Assembly: GCF_001698205.1 (NCBI RefSeq) | Contig: NZ_CP016591.1 | Location: 682,001-746,000, forward strand | Direction of reading: 5' to 3' | Length of the DNA stretch: 64,000 nucleotides | DNA from: Tsuneonella dongtanensis | Lineage (GTDB): Bacteria; Pseudomonadota; Alphaproteobacteria; Sphingomonadales; Sphingomonadaceae | Shown here: piece after piece, positions 34,691-45,551 of the stretch | How positions within the stretch are numbered: position 1 is the first letter of the stretch | Layout of the letters: each line of letters opens with the position of its first letter | Notes under the pieces: model-generated | What the model was told of the DNA's origin: nothing | What the model saw: the letters and a program-made list of their open reading frames with translations, nothing else | Database searches by the model: none | Position numbers and translations under genes: made by a program

Positions 34691-34776
34691 AATCGCGGTC
34701 GTGCGGATCTCGGCGGCTCCTTGCGTCGCCGAGCGATTTGGCCGGATTGATCCCCCGGATCAATCCGCGTCGCAAA

Positions 34777-36351
34777 TCACTCCCACTCGATCGTGCCCGG
34801 CGGCTTGCTGGTGTAGTCGTAGACCACCCGGTTCACGCCCTTCACCTCGTTGACGATGCGCGTGGCCACGCGGCTGAGGAATGCGCTGTCGAAGGGGTAG
34901 ACGTCGGCCGTCATGCCGTCGGTGCTGGTCACGGCGCGCAGGGCGAGGACGTGATCGTAAGTGCGGTAGTCACCCATCACGCCCACGGTGCGGACTGGCA
35001 GCAGGACCGCGAAGGCCTGCCAGATTGCGTCGTAGAGACCGGCGTTGCGGATTTCCTCGAGGTAAACCGCGTCGGCCTTCCTCAGGATGTCGCAGCGTTC
35101 CTTGTCGACCGCGCCGGGGATGCGGATGGCGAGGCCGGGGCCGGGGAAGGGATGCCGACCGACGAAGATCTCGGGGAGACCCAGCTCGCGCCCGAGTTCG
35201 CGGACCTCGTCCTTGAACAGCTCGCGCAAGGGTTCGACCAACGCCATGTTCATCCGCTCGGGCAACCCGCCGACGTTGTGGTGGCTCTTTATCGTGACGC
35301 TCGGCCCGCCGGTGAAGCTGACGCTCTCGATCACGTCGGGGTAGAGCGTGCCCTGCGCCAGGAAGTCCGCGCCGCCGATCTTGCGGGCCTCTTCCTCGAA
35401 CACGTTGATGAATTCGCCGCCGATGAACTTGCGCTTCTTTTCGGGGTCGGTGACGCCTTCGAGCCCCGCCATGAAGCGCGCCTCGGCATCCACGACGACG
35501 AGCGGGATGTTGTAGTGGTCGCGGAACATGCGTTCGACCTGCTCGCGCTCGTTGAGGCGCAGCAGTCCGTGGTCGACGAACACGCAGGTCAGCTGATCGC
35601 CGATCGCCTCGTGGATCAGGATCGCGGCGACCGAGCTGTCGACCCCGCCCGACAGACCGCAGATGACCCGGCCCGAGCCGACTTGCTCGCGAATCTGCGC
35701 GATCTTGGTCTCGCGATAGGCGGCCATCGTCCAGTCGCCTGCGAGCCCGCACACCCGGTGCACGAAGTTGGCGATCAGCTTGCCGCCATCGGGGGTGTGA
35801 ACGACCTCTGGGTGGAACTGCGTGCCGTAGAACTTGCGTTCTTCGTCGGCGATGACAGCGAAAGGCGCGCCGTCGCTGGTGGCGACGATCTCGAAACCGG
35901 GGGCGAACTGGGTGACCTTGTCGCCGTGGCTCATCCAGACCTGGTGCCGCTCGCCGACCTGCCAGAGGCCGTCGAACAGCGCGCAATCCTGCGTCACGGT
36001 CAGGAACGCGCGGCCGAATTCGCCTTCCCATTCGCCCTGGTTGCCCGCCTCGACCCGGCCGCCGAGCTGGTGGCTCATCACCTGCTGGCCATAGCAGATG
36101 CCTAGGATCGGAAGCCCTGCCTCGAACAGCATCTGCGGCGCGCGGGGGCTGCCTTCCTCGGGCACTCCCGCGGGCGAGCCGGACAGGATTATTCCCTTTG
36201 GCTGCAGGCGGTGGAATGCCTCTTCTGCTTGGGTGAAAGGCGCGATCTCCGAATAGGCGCCTGCCTCGCGCACGCGGCGAGCGATGAGCTGGGTCACCTG
36301 GCTGCCGAAATCGACGATGAGGATGGAATCGGGAAGGGTCGCGCTGTCCAT
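34777..36351 (-). CDS. guaA: GMP synthase (glutamine-hydrolysing)
   Basis: Converts XMP to GMP using ATP and glutamine. The 524-residue protein has an N-terminal class I amidotransferase domain with the GICYGQQ nucleophile cysteine and HPEVVHT histidine/glutamate, the ATP-pyrophosphatase P-loop SGGVDSSV, and the C-terminal dimerisation domain ending PPGTIEWE, which is invariant in the family. The [12 protein letters not shown] loop is also typical. guaB is not in the window. Confidence 0.97.
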   Translation of the reverse strand: MDSATLPDSILIVDFGSQVTQLIARRVREAGAYSEIAPFTQAEEAFHRLQPKGIILSGSPAGVPEEGSPRAPQMLFEAGLPILGICYGQQVMSHQLGGRVEAGNQGEWEGEFGRAFLTVTQDCALFDGLWQVGERHQVWMSHGDKVTQFAPGFEIVATSDGAPFAVIADEERKFYGTQFHPEVVHTPDGGKLIANFVHRVCGLAGDWTMAAYRETKIAQIREQVGSGRVICGLSGGVDSSVAAILIHEAIGDQLTCVFVDHGLLRLNEREQVERMFRDHYNIPLVVVDAEARFMAGLEGVTDPEKKRKFIGGEFINVFEEEARKIGGADFLAQGTLYPDVIESVSFTGGPSVTIKSHHNVGGLPERMNMALVEPLRELFKDEVRELGRELGLPEIFVGRHPFPGPGLAIRIPGAVDKERCDILRKADAVYLEEIRNAGLYDAIWQAFAVLLPVRTVGVMGDYRTYDHVLALRAVTSTDGMTADVYPFDSAFLSRVATRIVNEVKGVNRVVYDYTSKPPGTIEWE

Positions 36352-36687
36352 GCGGGGCCGTTAGGCGGCGGGTCCGCGCAGGTCCAGTCCGGTCGGCGAG
36401 CGGATCGTTGCTGCAATTGCACCCCGCTACCCACTGCGCTGCCGATCGGCGCAACGGTTGCGTCTCAGACAACGGCCGGATCAGAGCCGGCGCTCTCGAT
36501 AAGCATCTGAAAAGTGATGAAGAACACTCTGTGGATAGTGTCGGCGACGGACACGAAAACGGGATTCGCCAAATGCACCGGCACCTGCAGTTTTTGCGAT
36601 TGCGAATGCCATGCTGCAATGCACAATCAGCTTGGAAGTCCGGGAAGGAGGGTGGCGAAGGCGCAGGGACTACGAAAGGGATTCTCT
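36352..36687. other. Gap between guaA and the UrcA-family gene
   Basis: 336 bp between divergent genes. A frame open from 36514 into the UrcA gene encodes a Cys-rich stretch but lacks a ribosome site, so it is taken as leader rather than protein. TTGCGATTGCGAATGCCATGC-like repeats of TGCGA/TGCAA occur at 36585-36625. No RNA structure was recognised. Confidence 0.55.
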
Positions 36688-36990
36688 ATGCTGAAGTTCG
36701 TACCGGGGATCGCCGTCGCGATCGCCCTGACCGCAACCGCCATCCCGCTCAACGCCGAAGAAGGCGAGACTGTGCGGGTAGCCTATGGCGACCTCGATCT
36801 CAGGAAGGCAGGCGACGTGTCGCGCCTCAAGAAGCGGGTCGTTGGCGAGATCAGGAAAGTCTGTGGCACCACCGCGCTGCCGGTCTACGGAACAAGCGAC
36901 TGCGAACGCGACGCGACGAGGCGCGCCATGATCGAGATCGAGCGGCACCGGGTGCGCTACGTGGCACTGGCCCCGCAGCCGGTAGGCTGA
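36688..36990 (+). CDS. UrcA family protein
   Basis: A 100-residue exported protein: signal peptide to PLNA (about residue 23), then ETVRVAYGDLDLRKAGDVSRLKKRV and two cysteines (KVCGT and DCERDA) that probably pair. This is the UrcA pattern found almost only in Caulobacterales and Sphingomonadales, of unknown role. GAAAGGG is 8 nt before ATG 36688. The UrcA name comes from an uranium-responsive promoter gene in Caulobacter; metal response here is not shown. Confidence 0.85.
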   Translation: MLKFVPGIAVAIALTATAIPLNAEEGETVRVAYGDLDLRKAGDVSRLKKRVVGEIRKVCGTTALPVYGTSDCERDATRRAMIEIERHRVRYVALAPQPVG

Positions 36991-37090
36991 CACCAGCCGA
37001 CAGAGAGGCGATTGCGAGCGCGCAGCACGGCGGGTAAGTGCCGGCGGCGCACCGCAATCGCCTCGGCTGCCGTGCTACCGGGGAGAGCAA

Positions 37091-38323
37091 GTGCAGCAGC
37101 GCGCGAGCATCTGGTTCGTATTCACGGTCGTGCTGATCGACATGATCGGCTTCGGCCTCGTCATGCCCGTGCTGCCCGGACTGATAATGCATCTGGGCAA
37201 GATGCCCGTCGACACCGCTGCGATCTGGGCCGGTTGGCTCGGCGCGGGCTATGCGGCGATGCAGTTCGTGTTCGCCCCCATCATCGGCAACCTTTCCGAC
37301 CGGTTCGGACGCAGGCCCGTGCTGCTCGCATGCCTGTTCGCGTTCGGTTGCGACTACCTGCTGCAAGGCCTTGCGCCGAGCCTGTGGTGGCTTGTGGTCG
37401 GGCGCGTGATTGCAGGGATCACGGGCGCAAGCTTCGCGGCTGCCTATGCCTATATCGCCGACGTCACCGAGCCCGCTGACCGCGCGGCGGCCTTCGGGAC
37501 GATGGGGATGGCTTTCGGCTTCGGGTTCATCATCGGTCCGGCTCTCGGCGGGTTCCTGGGCGAATTCGGTCCGCGCGTTCCCTTTCTCGCCGCTGCCGGC
37601 CTTGCGTTTGCCAACGTGCTCTTCGGCTTCTTCTTCCTGCGCGAGAGCCTCTCGCCGGAACGGCGCCGGCCGTTCTCGCTCGCGCGCGCCAACGCCTTTG
37701 CGGCGCTCAAGGTGCTGTCTCGCCAGGATCGCACCGTGCTTTGGCTGGTGGCAGCCCTCGGCGTGTGGGCCCTCGCCCATACGGTCTACCCATCCATCTG
37801 GGCCTATTTCGCGATCGAGGCCTATGGCTGGAGCCCTGGCCAGATCGGCCTGTCGCTGACCATGGTGGGGGTCGGCAGCGCGCTCGTGCAGGGTCTGCTC
37901 ATGCGCTGGCTGATCCCGCGGGTAGGGGAAGTGCGCGCGGTCGTGATCGGAGTGATCGCGCTGGTTGCGGTGACCATGGTCTTCGCCTTCGTGCGATACC
38001 ATCCGGTCATCTATGTAGCGCTGGTAGTGAACGGGCTCCAGGGTCTCGTCCAACCATCGATCAACTCGCTCAATAGCAGGGCGGTCGACGCAGAAAGCCA
38101 GGGCGAGCTCCAGGGCGCGAGCCAGGCGATCGGCAGCCTGGCGATGATCGCGGGTCCGCTGCTCTACACGGGCATCTTCGCCAAGTTCGCCGGACCCCAG
38201 GCCGTGTTCGATTTTCCGGCCATGCCGCTCGTGGTCGCTTCGGCCATCGCGGTCGGCGCGATGATCCTGGTCGTGATCGGGACACGCCGTGTGAGAGATC
38301 ATTGCACGGGCGATGTTGCGTAG
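37091..38323 (+). CDS. Tet/TCR-type MFS efflux transporter
   Basis: A 410-residue, 12-helix major-facilitator protein. Motif A between helices two and three reads GNLSDRFGRRPVLL, and motif C-like glycines are in helix five (GMAFGFGFIIGPALGGFLG), the drug:H+ antiporter-1 pattern of TetA-type pumps. Such sphingomonad homologues are common chromosomal genes, and tetracycline resistance cannot be inferred. Start is GTG 37091 after a GGGGAG site. The last three codons and the stop fall inside the first hairpin of the duplicated element at 38315. Confidence 0.9.
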   Translation: MQQRASIWFVFTVVLIDMIGFGLVMPVLPGLIMHLGKMPVDTAAIWAGWLGAGYAAMQFVFAPIIGNLSDRFGRRPVLLACLFAFGCDYLLQGLAPSLWWLVVGRVIAGITGASFAAAYAYIADVTEPADRAAAFGTMGMAFGFGFIIGPALGGFLGEFGPRVPFLAAAGLAFANVLFGFFFLRESLSPERRRPFSLARANAFAALKVLSRQDRTVLWLVAALGVWALAHTVYPSIWAYFAIEAYGWSPGQIGLSLTMVGVGSALVQGLLMRWLIPRVGEVRAVVIGVIALVAVTMVFAFVRYHPVIYVALVVNGLQGLVQPSINSLNSRAVDAESQGELQGASQAIGSLAMIAGPLLYTGIFAKFAGPQAVFDFPAMPLVVASAIAVGAMILVVIGTRRVRDHCTGDVA

Positions 38324-38384
38324 GACGCAACACAGGACGAAGTTTTCTCATTTGTAGAAAGCTCGCCGCAAGATTATTTCGTGG
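38315..38384 (+). repeat. Duplicated ~70-bp element, copy A
   Basis: Begins with a perfect GTTGCGT/ACGCAAC hairpin (38315-38331) and ends TTATTTCGTGG. It aligns without gaps to copy B at 38635-38704, with about two thirds identity (45 of 70 by eye), highest in the TCATT...AAAGC...TTATTTCG half. The MFS stop codon is within its hairpin. Confidence 0.75.
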
Positions 38385-38385
38385 G

Positions 38386-38634
38386 TCGAGCCGGGCGACG
38401 CCAGTCCTCTCCCCCCAGAAATCAGGCGTCTCCGGCACTCGCCTCCGACCACGTCCCCCCCGGGTCCCGAGGCGCCTTCGCCCCCGTCGCACGCGGCGGC
38501 CGCGAATGGAAAGCGGGGCGGCGACATCTCCTCTCCCTCCCAGTCGTCGCCCCGTCTTTCCCCCTCCCCGCTGCCTTTCTCAGGTCACCCGCACGCGGCC
38601 ATGACCTCATGAAGCCGTGCGCCAACCCCATCGT
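38386..38634. other. Spacer between element copies
   Basis: About 250 bp, rich in C-runs on the plus strand, with no convincing gene or repeat. Confidence 0.5.
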
Positions 38635-38704
38635 GTTGCCTGTTTCGCAACTTGGGTGCGCTTCTTGTCATTAGTGAAAAGCCCGACGAAATCTTATTTC
38701 GCGG
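38635..38704 (+). promoter_or_regulatory. Duplicated ~70-bp element, copy B, leader of the micro-ORF
   Basis: Begins GTTGCCTGTTTCGCAAC (hairpin 38635-38651, GTTGC with GCAAC) and ends TTATTTCGCGG. It lies 37 bp upstream of the GAGGAG ribosome site of the micro-ORF at 38754. Conserved length and block positions relative to copy A suggest a promoter or RNA element. TTGTCA at 38666-38671 could act as a -35, but no well-spaced -10 is evident. Confidence 0.55.
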
Positions 38705-38753
38705 CCGTTGCTGTCGCCCTAGCGCGAAGCACATCATTCAGAGGAGCATAAAA

Positions 38754-38834
38754 GTGCGTGTACTGTCCCAGATCCTGGCCTTCGTGGCCGCGAGTTCGAT
38801 CAGCCTGCTGACCCTCGGCGCGACGATCGCCTGA
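38754..38834 (+). CDS. 26-residue hydrophobic micro-ORF
   Basis: GTG 38754 follows GAGGAG (38741-38746) at 7 nt. The peptide begins VRVLSQILAFVAASSIS and is one membrane-spanning helix with a basic first turn. Too short for family recognition. Support comes from the ribosome site, the leader element and the hairpin holding its stop. It could be a small membrane protein or a leader peptide. Confidence 0.55.
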   Translation: MRVLSQILAFVAASSISLLTLGATIA

Positions 38835-38862
38835 TTCACCGATCCCGGGCGCCGAATCAGGC
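38829..38862. terminator. Hairpin shared by convergent stops
   Basis: GCCTGATTC (38829-38837) and GAATCAGGC (38854-38862) are perfect complements around a 16-nt loop. The micro-ORF stop and, on the other strand, the acyl-CoA synthetase stop lie in the two arms, both as GCC TGA TTC. Likely a bidirectional terminator, without a T-tract. Confidence 0.65.
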
Positions 38863-40419
38863 GGCCGGGGCGAGTGTTTCCGCCAGCGCCCGCAGTTCTG
38901 TCTTGAGGAGTTTGCCGATGTGGCTGCGCGGCATTTCGTCGATCGTATAAAGCATCGAGAGACGCTGGGTCTTGCCGAGCCTGGCGTTGGTATCGGCAAG
39001 GATCGAGGGCAGGTCCTCTTCGCCATGTCCCTCGGCAAGGAGCACGAACCCGACCGGGGTCTCGCCCCAGGCGCGGCTCGGCATGCCGATCACTGCGGCC
39101 TCGACGACGCGCGCATCCGCCTCGAGCGCGACCTCGAGGTCGGACGGGTAGATGTTGAACCCGCCCGATATGATCATGTCCTTCGCGCGCCCGACGAGTT
39201 CCACGAAGCCGTCGGCATCGATCCGCCCGATGTCGCCCATGCGCTGCCATGTCTCGCCGGTCGCGGGGTCGATCCAGTAGCCCTCGCGCGTCTTGCCCGG
39301 CTGGTTCTTGTAGCCCGACATCATCGTCGCACTGCGCCCGACGAGGTTGCCTGGCGTGCCCGGCGGCACCTCGTTGTCGTCGTCATCCAGGACCTTCAGT
39401 TCGCTCACCGGAGAGGGGCGACCGACCGTGTGCAGCTTGTCCGGGAATTCGTGCGCGTTGAGCAGACAGACCACGCCGCCTTCCGTCATCGAGTAGATCT
39501 CGACCAGCCCGCCCGGCATCCGCGCCAGCACCTCGCGCTTCAGCTCGGCCGAGAAGGGCGCCGACGTGCAGTACTTCAGGCGCAGCGATGACAGGTCGAA
39601 CCGGTCGAAATCAGGGAAGTCCATCAGCCGCTGGTACTGGACCGGCACCAGCATCGTCATCGTCGTACCGTCGGTCTCGGCATGGCTCAGCCAGCGGCCG
39701 CAATCGAACTTGCCCATGATCCGCACCGTCCCGCCTGCCAGAAGCGGCGGAAGAAACGCGACCATCGTGGTATTGGAGTAAAGCGGGGTCGAGGTCAGGC
39801 TGACGATGGCCTCCCCGGTCGCGATGAGGCTCGATGCCGTCGTCGCGAACTGGCGCCAGCGCATCAGGTGCGAATGGACGATGCCCTTGGGAATACCGGT
39901 CGTCCCGCTCGAATAGATGATGTTGAAAGGGTCTTTCTCGGCGGGCGCGAATGGCGCTGCGCGGGTACCCGGTCCGGCCATCCACGTGTCGAGTTCTTCG
40001 TCGAGGACTACCTTCACCATGCCGGGGAAGCAGTCCGGGCCAAGCTCGTTGAGCTTGGCCCGGTCGATGAAGATGTGACTGGCGCCGCTGTCCGCCGCCA
40101 TGCCCGCCAGCTGGTCCGCACTGGCACTGGTGGTCAGCGGAGCAGCAACCCCGCCCGCGCGCACGGCGGCAAGAAAGACGAGGGCATAGGGAATGGTCGA
40201 GGTGCCGAGGATCGCCACCGACTGGCCGCGCTCGAGCCCGACCTCCTGCAGCCGCGCCGCGATCCGCTCGATCCGGTCGCCCAGCTCTCCCCATGACAGT
40301 TCCCCGTCCTCGTCGCGCAACGCCGGAAGGTCGGGCTGAATCGCGGCCCAGTCGGCCAGTATCTGCGGGAACGCGCCGAACGGTTCGGCAAGGCGATGAG
40401 CGATGTCGTCTCGGGTCAT
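38857..40419 (-). CDS. AMP-binding acyl-CoA synthetase/ligase
   Basis: A 520-residue ANL-superfamily enzyme that adenylates a carboxylic acid and joins it to CoA. The P-loop-like motif is YSSGTTGIPKG, with YSMTEGG as the A5 motif, GDIGRIDADGFVELVGRAKD for A7/A8 and a C-terminal lysine in SHIGKLLKTEL. Substrate cannot be told. ATG 40419 is used; the frame extends upstream without similarity. Convergent with the micro-ORF. Confidence 0.9.
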   Translation of the reverse strand: MTRDDIAHRLAEPFGAFPQILADWAAIQPDLPALRDEDGELSWGELGDRIERIAARLQEVGLERGQSVAILGTSTIPYALVFLAAVRAGGVAAPLTTSASADQLAGMAADSGASHIFIDRAKLNELGPDCFPGMVKVVLDEELDTWMAGPGTRAAPFAPAEKDPFNIIYSSGTTGIPKGIVHSHLMRWRQFATTASSLIATGEAIVSLTSTPLYSNTTMVAFLPPLLAGGTVRIMGKFDCGRWLSHAETDGTTMTMLVPVQYQRLMDFPDFDRFDLSSLRLKYCTSAPFSAELKREVLARMPGGLVEIYSMTEGGVVCLLNAHEFPDKLHTVGRPSPVSELKVLDDDDNEVPPGTPGNLVGRSATMMSGYKNQPGKTREGYWIDPATGETWQRMGDIGRIDADGFVELVGRAKDMIISGGFNIYPSDLEVALEADARVVEAAVIGMPSRAWGETPVGFVLLAEGHGEEDLPSILADTNARLGKTQRLSMLYTIDEMPRSHIGKLLKTELRALAETLAPAA

Positions 40420-40493
40420 GATGCGTACGCTAGTCCGGCGCGGGTAAGTGGCAAGAGGCTTTGCGGACGATCCGGCGCCGGTTAGCATGCGGC

Positions 40494-41273
40494 ATGAGAA
40501 TTCTTTTGCTCGCCGCGCTGCTTGCGGGTTGTGCCCCCACGGTCGAGCCCGTTTCGACCTCGATCGCGCCGCGCGGGCCGATACTCGCGGTATTCGCCCA
40601 TCCCGACGACGAGCTGGTGGTATCGCCAGCGATCGCCCGCGCGATCCGTGATGGCATACCGGTGACCATGGTCTTTGCGACGAGCGGCGACCAGGGCCCG
40701 GGCGTCACCGCGATGGCCAAGGGCGCCGAACTTGCGGCGATCCGCGAGAAGGAAGCGATGTGCTCCGCTGAGGCGCTCGGGGTGAGCGACGTGCGGTTCC
40801 TGCGCCTCGGCGATGGAACGCTGGCGGACCGTCCACAGGACGCGGCGAGCCCCGCTCTCCGGTTGGGCGCAGAGCTCCGGGCAGTCCTTGCCAGCCGGCG
40901 GTACGCCACGATCATCACCTGGGGCCCCGACGGCGGGTACGGCCACGGCGACCACCGGATGGTCAGCGCCATGACGACGCAGGTCGTGCAGGCGATGGGC
41001 GCCGACCGGCCCGAGCTGCTCTATGGCGGCATTGCCAAGGGAACGCTGCCACCGGTCGAGGAGATGCAGCGCTGGGCCACTACCGACCCCGCACTGCTGA
41101 CCGTCCAGGCCGCCTACGACGAGAGCGATCTCGCTGCCGTGCGCAAGGCTGCGCAGTGCCACGTCACCCAGTTCGACGCGGCCACTCGCGCGGAGCTTCC
41201 CGACGTGTTCCACGCCTCGATCTGGAGCGGCGCGGCGCATTTCCGCCCCGCCTTCGCGAAGGCGGGGCGGTAG
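40494..41273 (+). CDS. PIG-L family deacetylase lipoprotein
   Basis: A 259-residue zinc deacetylase-like protein with a lipoprotein signal (LLLAALLAGCA). The zinc site motif AHPDDEL and the later GHGDHRM (third ligand) are intact, as in LmbE/PIG-L N-acetylglucosaminyl or thiol-conjugate deacetylases. Being lipidated, it acts outside the cytoplasm, so a glycan or peptidoglycan-type substrate is more likely than a mycothiol-like one (inference). ATG 40494; an upstream frame extension lacks the signal. Confidence 0.87.
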   Translation: MRILLLAALLAGCAPTVEPVSTSIAPRGPILAVFAHPDDELVVSPAIARAIRDGIPVTMVFATSGDQGPGVTAMAKGAELAAIREKEAMCSAEALGVSDVRFLRLGDGTLADRPQDAASPALRLGAELRAVLASRRYATIITWGPDGGYGHGDHRMVSAMTTQVVQAMGADRPELLYGGIAKGTLPPVEEMQRWATTDPALLTVQAAYDESDLAAVRKAAQCHVTQFDAATRAELPDVFHASIWSGAAHFRPAFAKAGR

Positions 41274-41279
41274 CGGTCG

Positions 41280-42701
41280 CTACTGCGCCAGAGCCTTGAT
41301 CAGGTCGAACAGATAGTCTCGGCCAGTGTAGACCGAGCGCACCTCGACCCGTTCATTGAGCCCGTGCGCGCCGCTCCCTTCAGGACCGGACCAGAGGCCC
41401 GGCACGCCGTAGGTCGGGATGCCGGCGCCGCCAGTGTAGACCGCGTCGGTCGCGCCCGTGGACATGGTCGGGATTACCGGCACCCCGGGGTAATACTTTG
41501 CCGACAGCTTTTCCATCGGCCCGATCAGCGCGGGATCGAGCGGCGGCGCCTTGGCGACCGGCTTGTCGTCGCGGCCATAGGTGATCTTGATCGCGTCGTT
41601 CCCGATCACCCGGGCAAGCTCGGCACGAATCTCGTCGCGCGAATGACCGGGGAAGATGCGGCAGTTGACGTTCGCCTCGACCCGTTGGGGCAGAGCATTC
41701 AGGGCATGCCCGCCGTCGATCAGTGTCGCGACGCAGGTCGTCCGCAGCATCGAATGGAAGGTAGGGTCCGTGTCGAGGACCGCCAGCGCCGCCGTGTCGC
41801 CGGGGTTCTTGACGATGGCGACCATCGCTCGGCCGAGGTCGTCGGGCCGGGCGGCGCCGGCCTTCGCGAAGAAGGCGCGGGTCGTGTCGTTTAGTTCGAC
41901 CGGGAATTCGTGCCGGGAAATCCGCTCCAGCGCCCGCGACATGTCGTAGATCGCGTTGTCCGGCACGGGGCGGCTCGAATGCCCGCCCGGGTTGGTCGCG
42001 ACCAGCTTGTAGTCCTGGTAGACCTTCTCGCCGACCTGGATCGTCTGGACGAGCAGGGTTCCCTTGCCGTCGGTGCGGCCGCCGCCGCCTTCGTTGAGAG
42101 CGAAGGCCGCGTCGATCAGGTCGCGCCGTTCCTTGGCGAGCCATTCGGCGCCGTTGAAGGCGTTGTCGGTCTCTTCACCGCAAGTGAGCGCCATCTTGAT
42201 CGTGCGCTTGGGCTTGGCACCGGCTTCCTTGAGCCGGATCAGCGCGTCGGACCACACAGCCGCCTGGAACTTGTCGTCGGCGGTCCCGCGGGCGTAGTAG
42301 TAGCCGTCCTCCTCGATGAGCGTGAACGGGTCGCGCTCCCAATCCGAGCGCTTGGCGGCGACGACATCGATGTGCGCCAGCAGCAGCATTGGCTTCAGCG
42401 TCTTCGAAGTTCCCGGCAGCACGGCTACGAGCCCGCCGTCGTTGGGGTGTTCGGGGACCGAGAACAGCGTCAGCTGATCGTCGGAAAAGCCGGCCGCCTT
42501 CAACCGCGTGGCGACCTGCTCCGCCGCCTTGGTGCAACTGCCGTTCGGCAGCGAGGTGTCGGTTTCCACCATCTCCTTGTAGAGTTCGAAGAAACGGCTC
42601 TGGTCGGGACGCAGCGGCCCCATGGGCTCGATCTTCATCTGTGCGGCGACAGGCGAAGCGGCCAGTGCTGCGGCGAGCGCGACCATCGGCAGGAATTTCA
42701 A
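41280..42701 (-). CDS. Secreted M20-family metallopeptidase
   Basis: A 473-residue exported zinc exopeptidase. Signal peptide ends near ASPVAAQ (about residue 21). Zinc ligands are in MLLLAHIDVVAA (His/Asp), GTADDKF (bridging Asp) and TCGEETDN (catalytic and ligand Glu), with a final HGLNERVEV histidine. Length and motifs suit the M20A/carboxypeptidase-like group, which releases amino acids from peptides. Start is TTG 42701 with GGGGAG about 8 nt upstream. It diverges from gyrB, 96 bp apart. Confidence 0.88.
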   Translation of the reverse strand: MKFLPMVALAAALAASPVAAQMKIEPMGPLRPDQSRFFELYKEMVETDTSLPNGSCTKAAEQVATRLKAAGFSDDQLTLFSVPEHPNDGGLVAVLPGTSKTLKPMLLLAHIDVVAAKRSDWERDPFTLIEEDGYYYARGTADDKFQAAVWSDALIRLKEAGAKPKRTIKMALTCGEETDNAFNGAEWLAKERRDLIDAAFALNEGGGGRTDGKGTLLVQTIQVGEKVYQDYKLVATNPGGHSSRPVPDNAIYDMSRALERISRHEFPVELNDTTRAFFAKAGAARPDDLGRAMVAIVKNPGDTAALAVLDTDPTFHSMLRTTCVATLIDGGHALNALPQRVEANVNCRIFPGHSRDEIRAELARVIGNDAIKITYGRDDKPVAKAPPLDPALIGPMEKLSAKYYPGVPVIPTMSTGATDAVYTGGAGIPTYGVPGLWSGPEGSGAHGLNERVEVRSVYTGRDYLFDLIKALAQ

Positions 42702-42756
42702 GGCATTCTCCCCTCGGTGTGGACGCGCTTTTCAGCACCAATCCCCTGTGGATGGA

Positions 42757-45335
<2,579 letters not shown>

Positions 45336-45428
45336 TCAGCGGCGTCCGCGGAAAAGGACGAACAGGACGAGCCCGACGGCCGCCAGCAGCGCCACAAGCG
45401 CAGCAATGACGAGCGTGTCGGTTTCCAC
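45336..45428 (-). CDS. 30-residue single-span membrane microprotein
   Basis: GTG 45428 lies 7 nt after AAGGAAGG. The product is an acidic N-terminus (VETD), a hydrophobic helix (LVIAALVALLAAVGLVLFV) and a basic end (FRGRR), the charge layout of an N-out, C-in membrane peptide. Its TGA is immediately after the gyrB TGA on the other strand. The strong ribosome site and clean topology argue for expression; no family is known to me. Confidence 0.6.
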   Translation of the reverse strand: METDTLVIAALVALLAAVGLVLFVLFRGRR

Positions 45429-45551
45429 TTTCGCACCTTCCTTCAAAAACTTGGGTTCACCCCTCTAACAAAGGTTAGCGGGCATTCGTTCCATCGGCTC
45501 GTCGCTTGTTCGGCACTTGCGGCAACCGCGCCACAGGAGCATTCCGAGCGC

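Noticed and set aside
36514-36687. N-terminal extension of the UrcA gene containing a Cys-rich CTGTCSFCDCEC stretch
   Set aside because: No ribosome site at 36514; the extension would bury the signal peptide that starts at 36688.
37091-38323. Tetracycline-resistance gene
   Set aside because: Motifs fit the drug:H+ antiporter-1 family in general; substrate cannot be inferred, and there is no tetR or mobile context.
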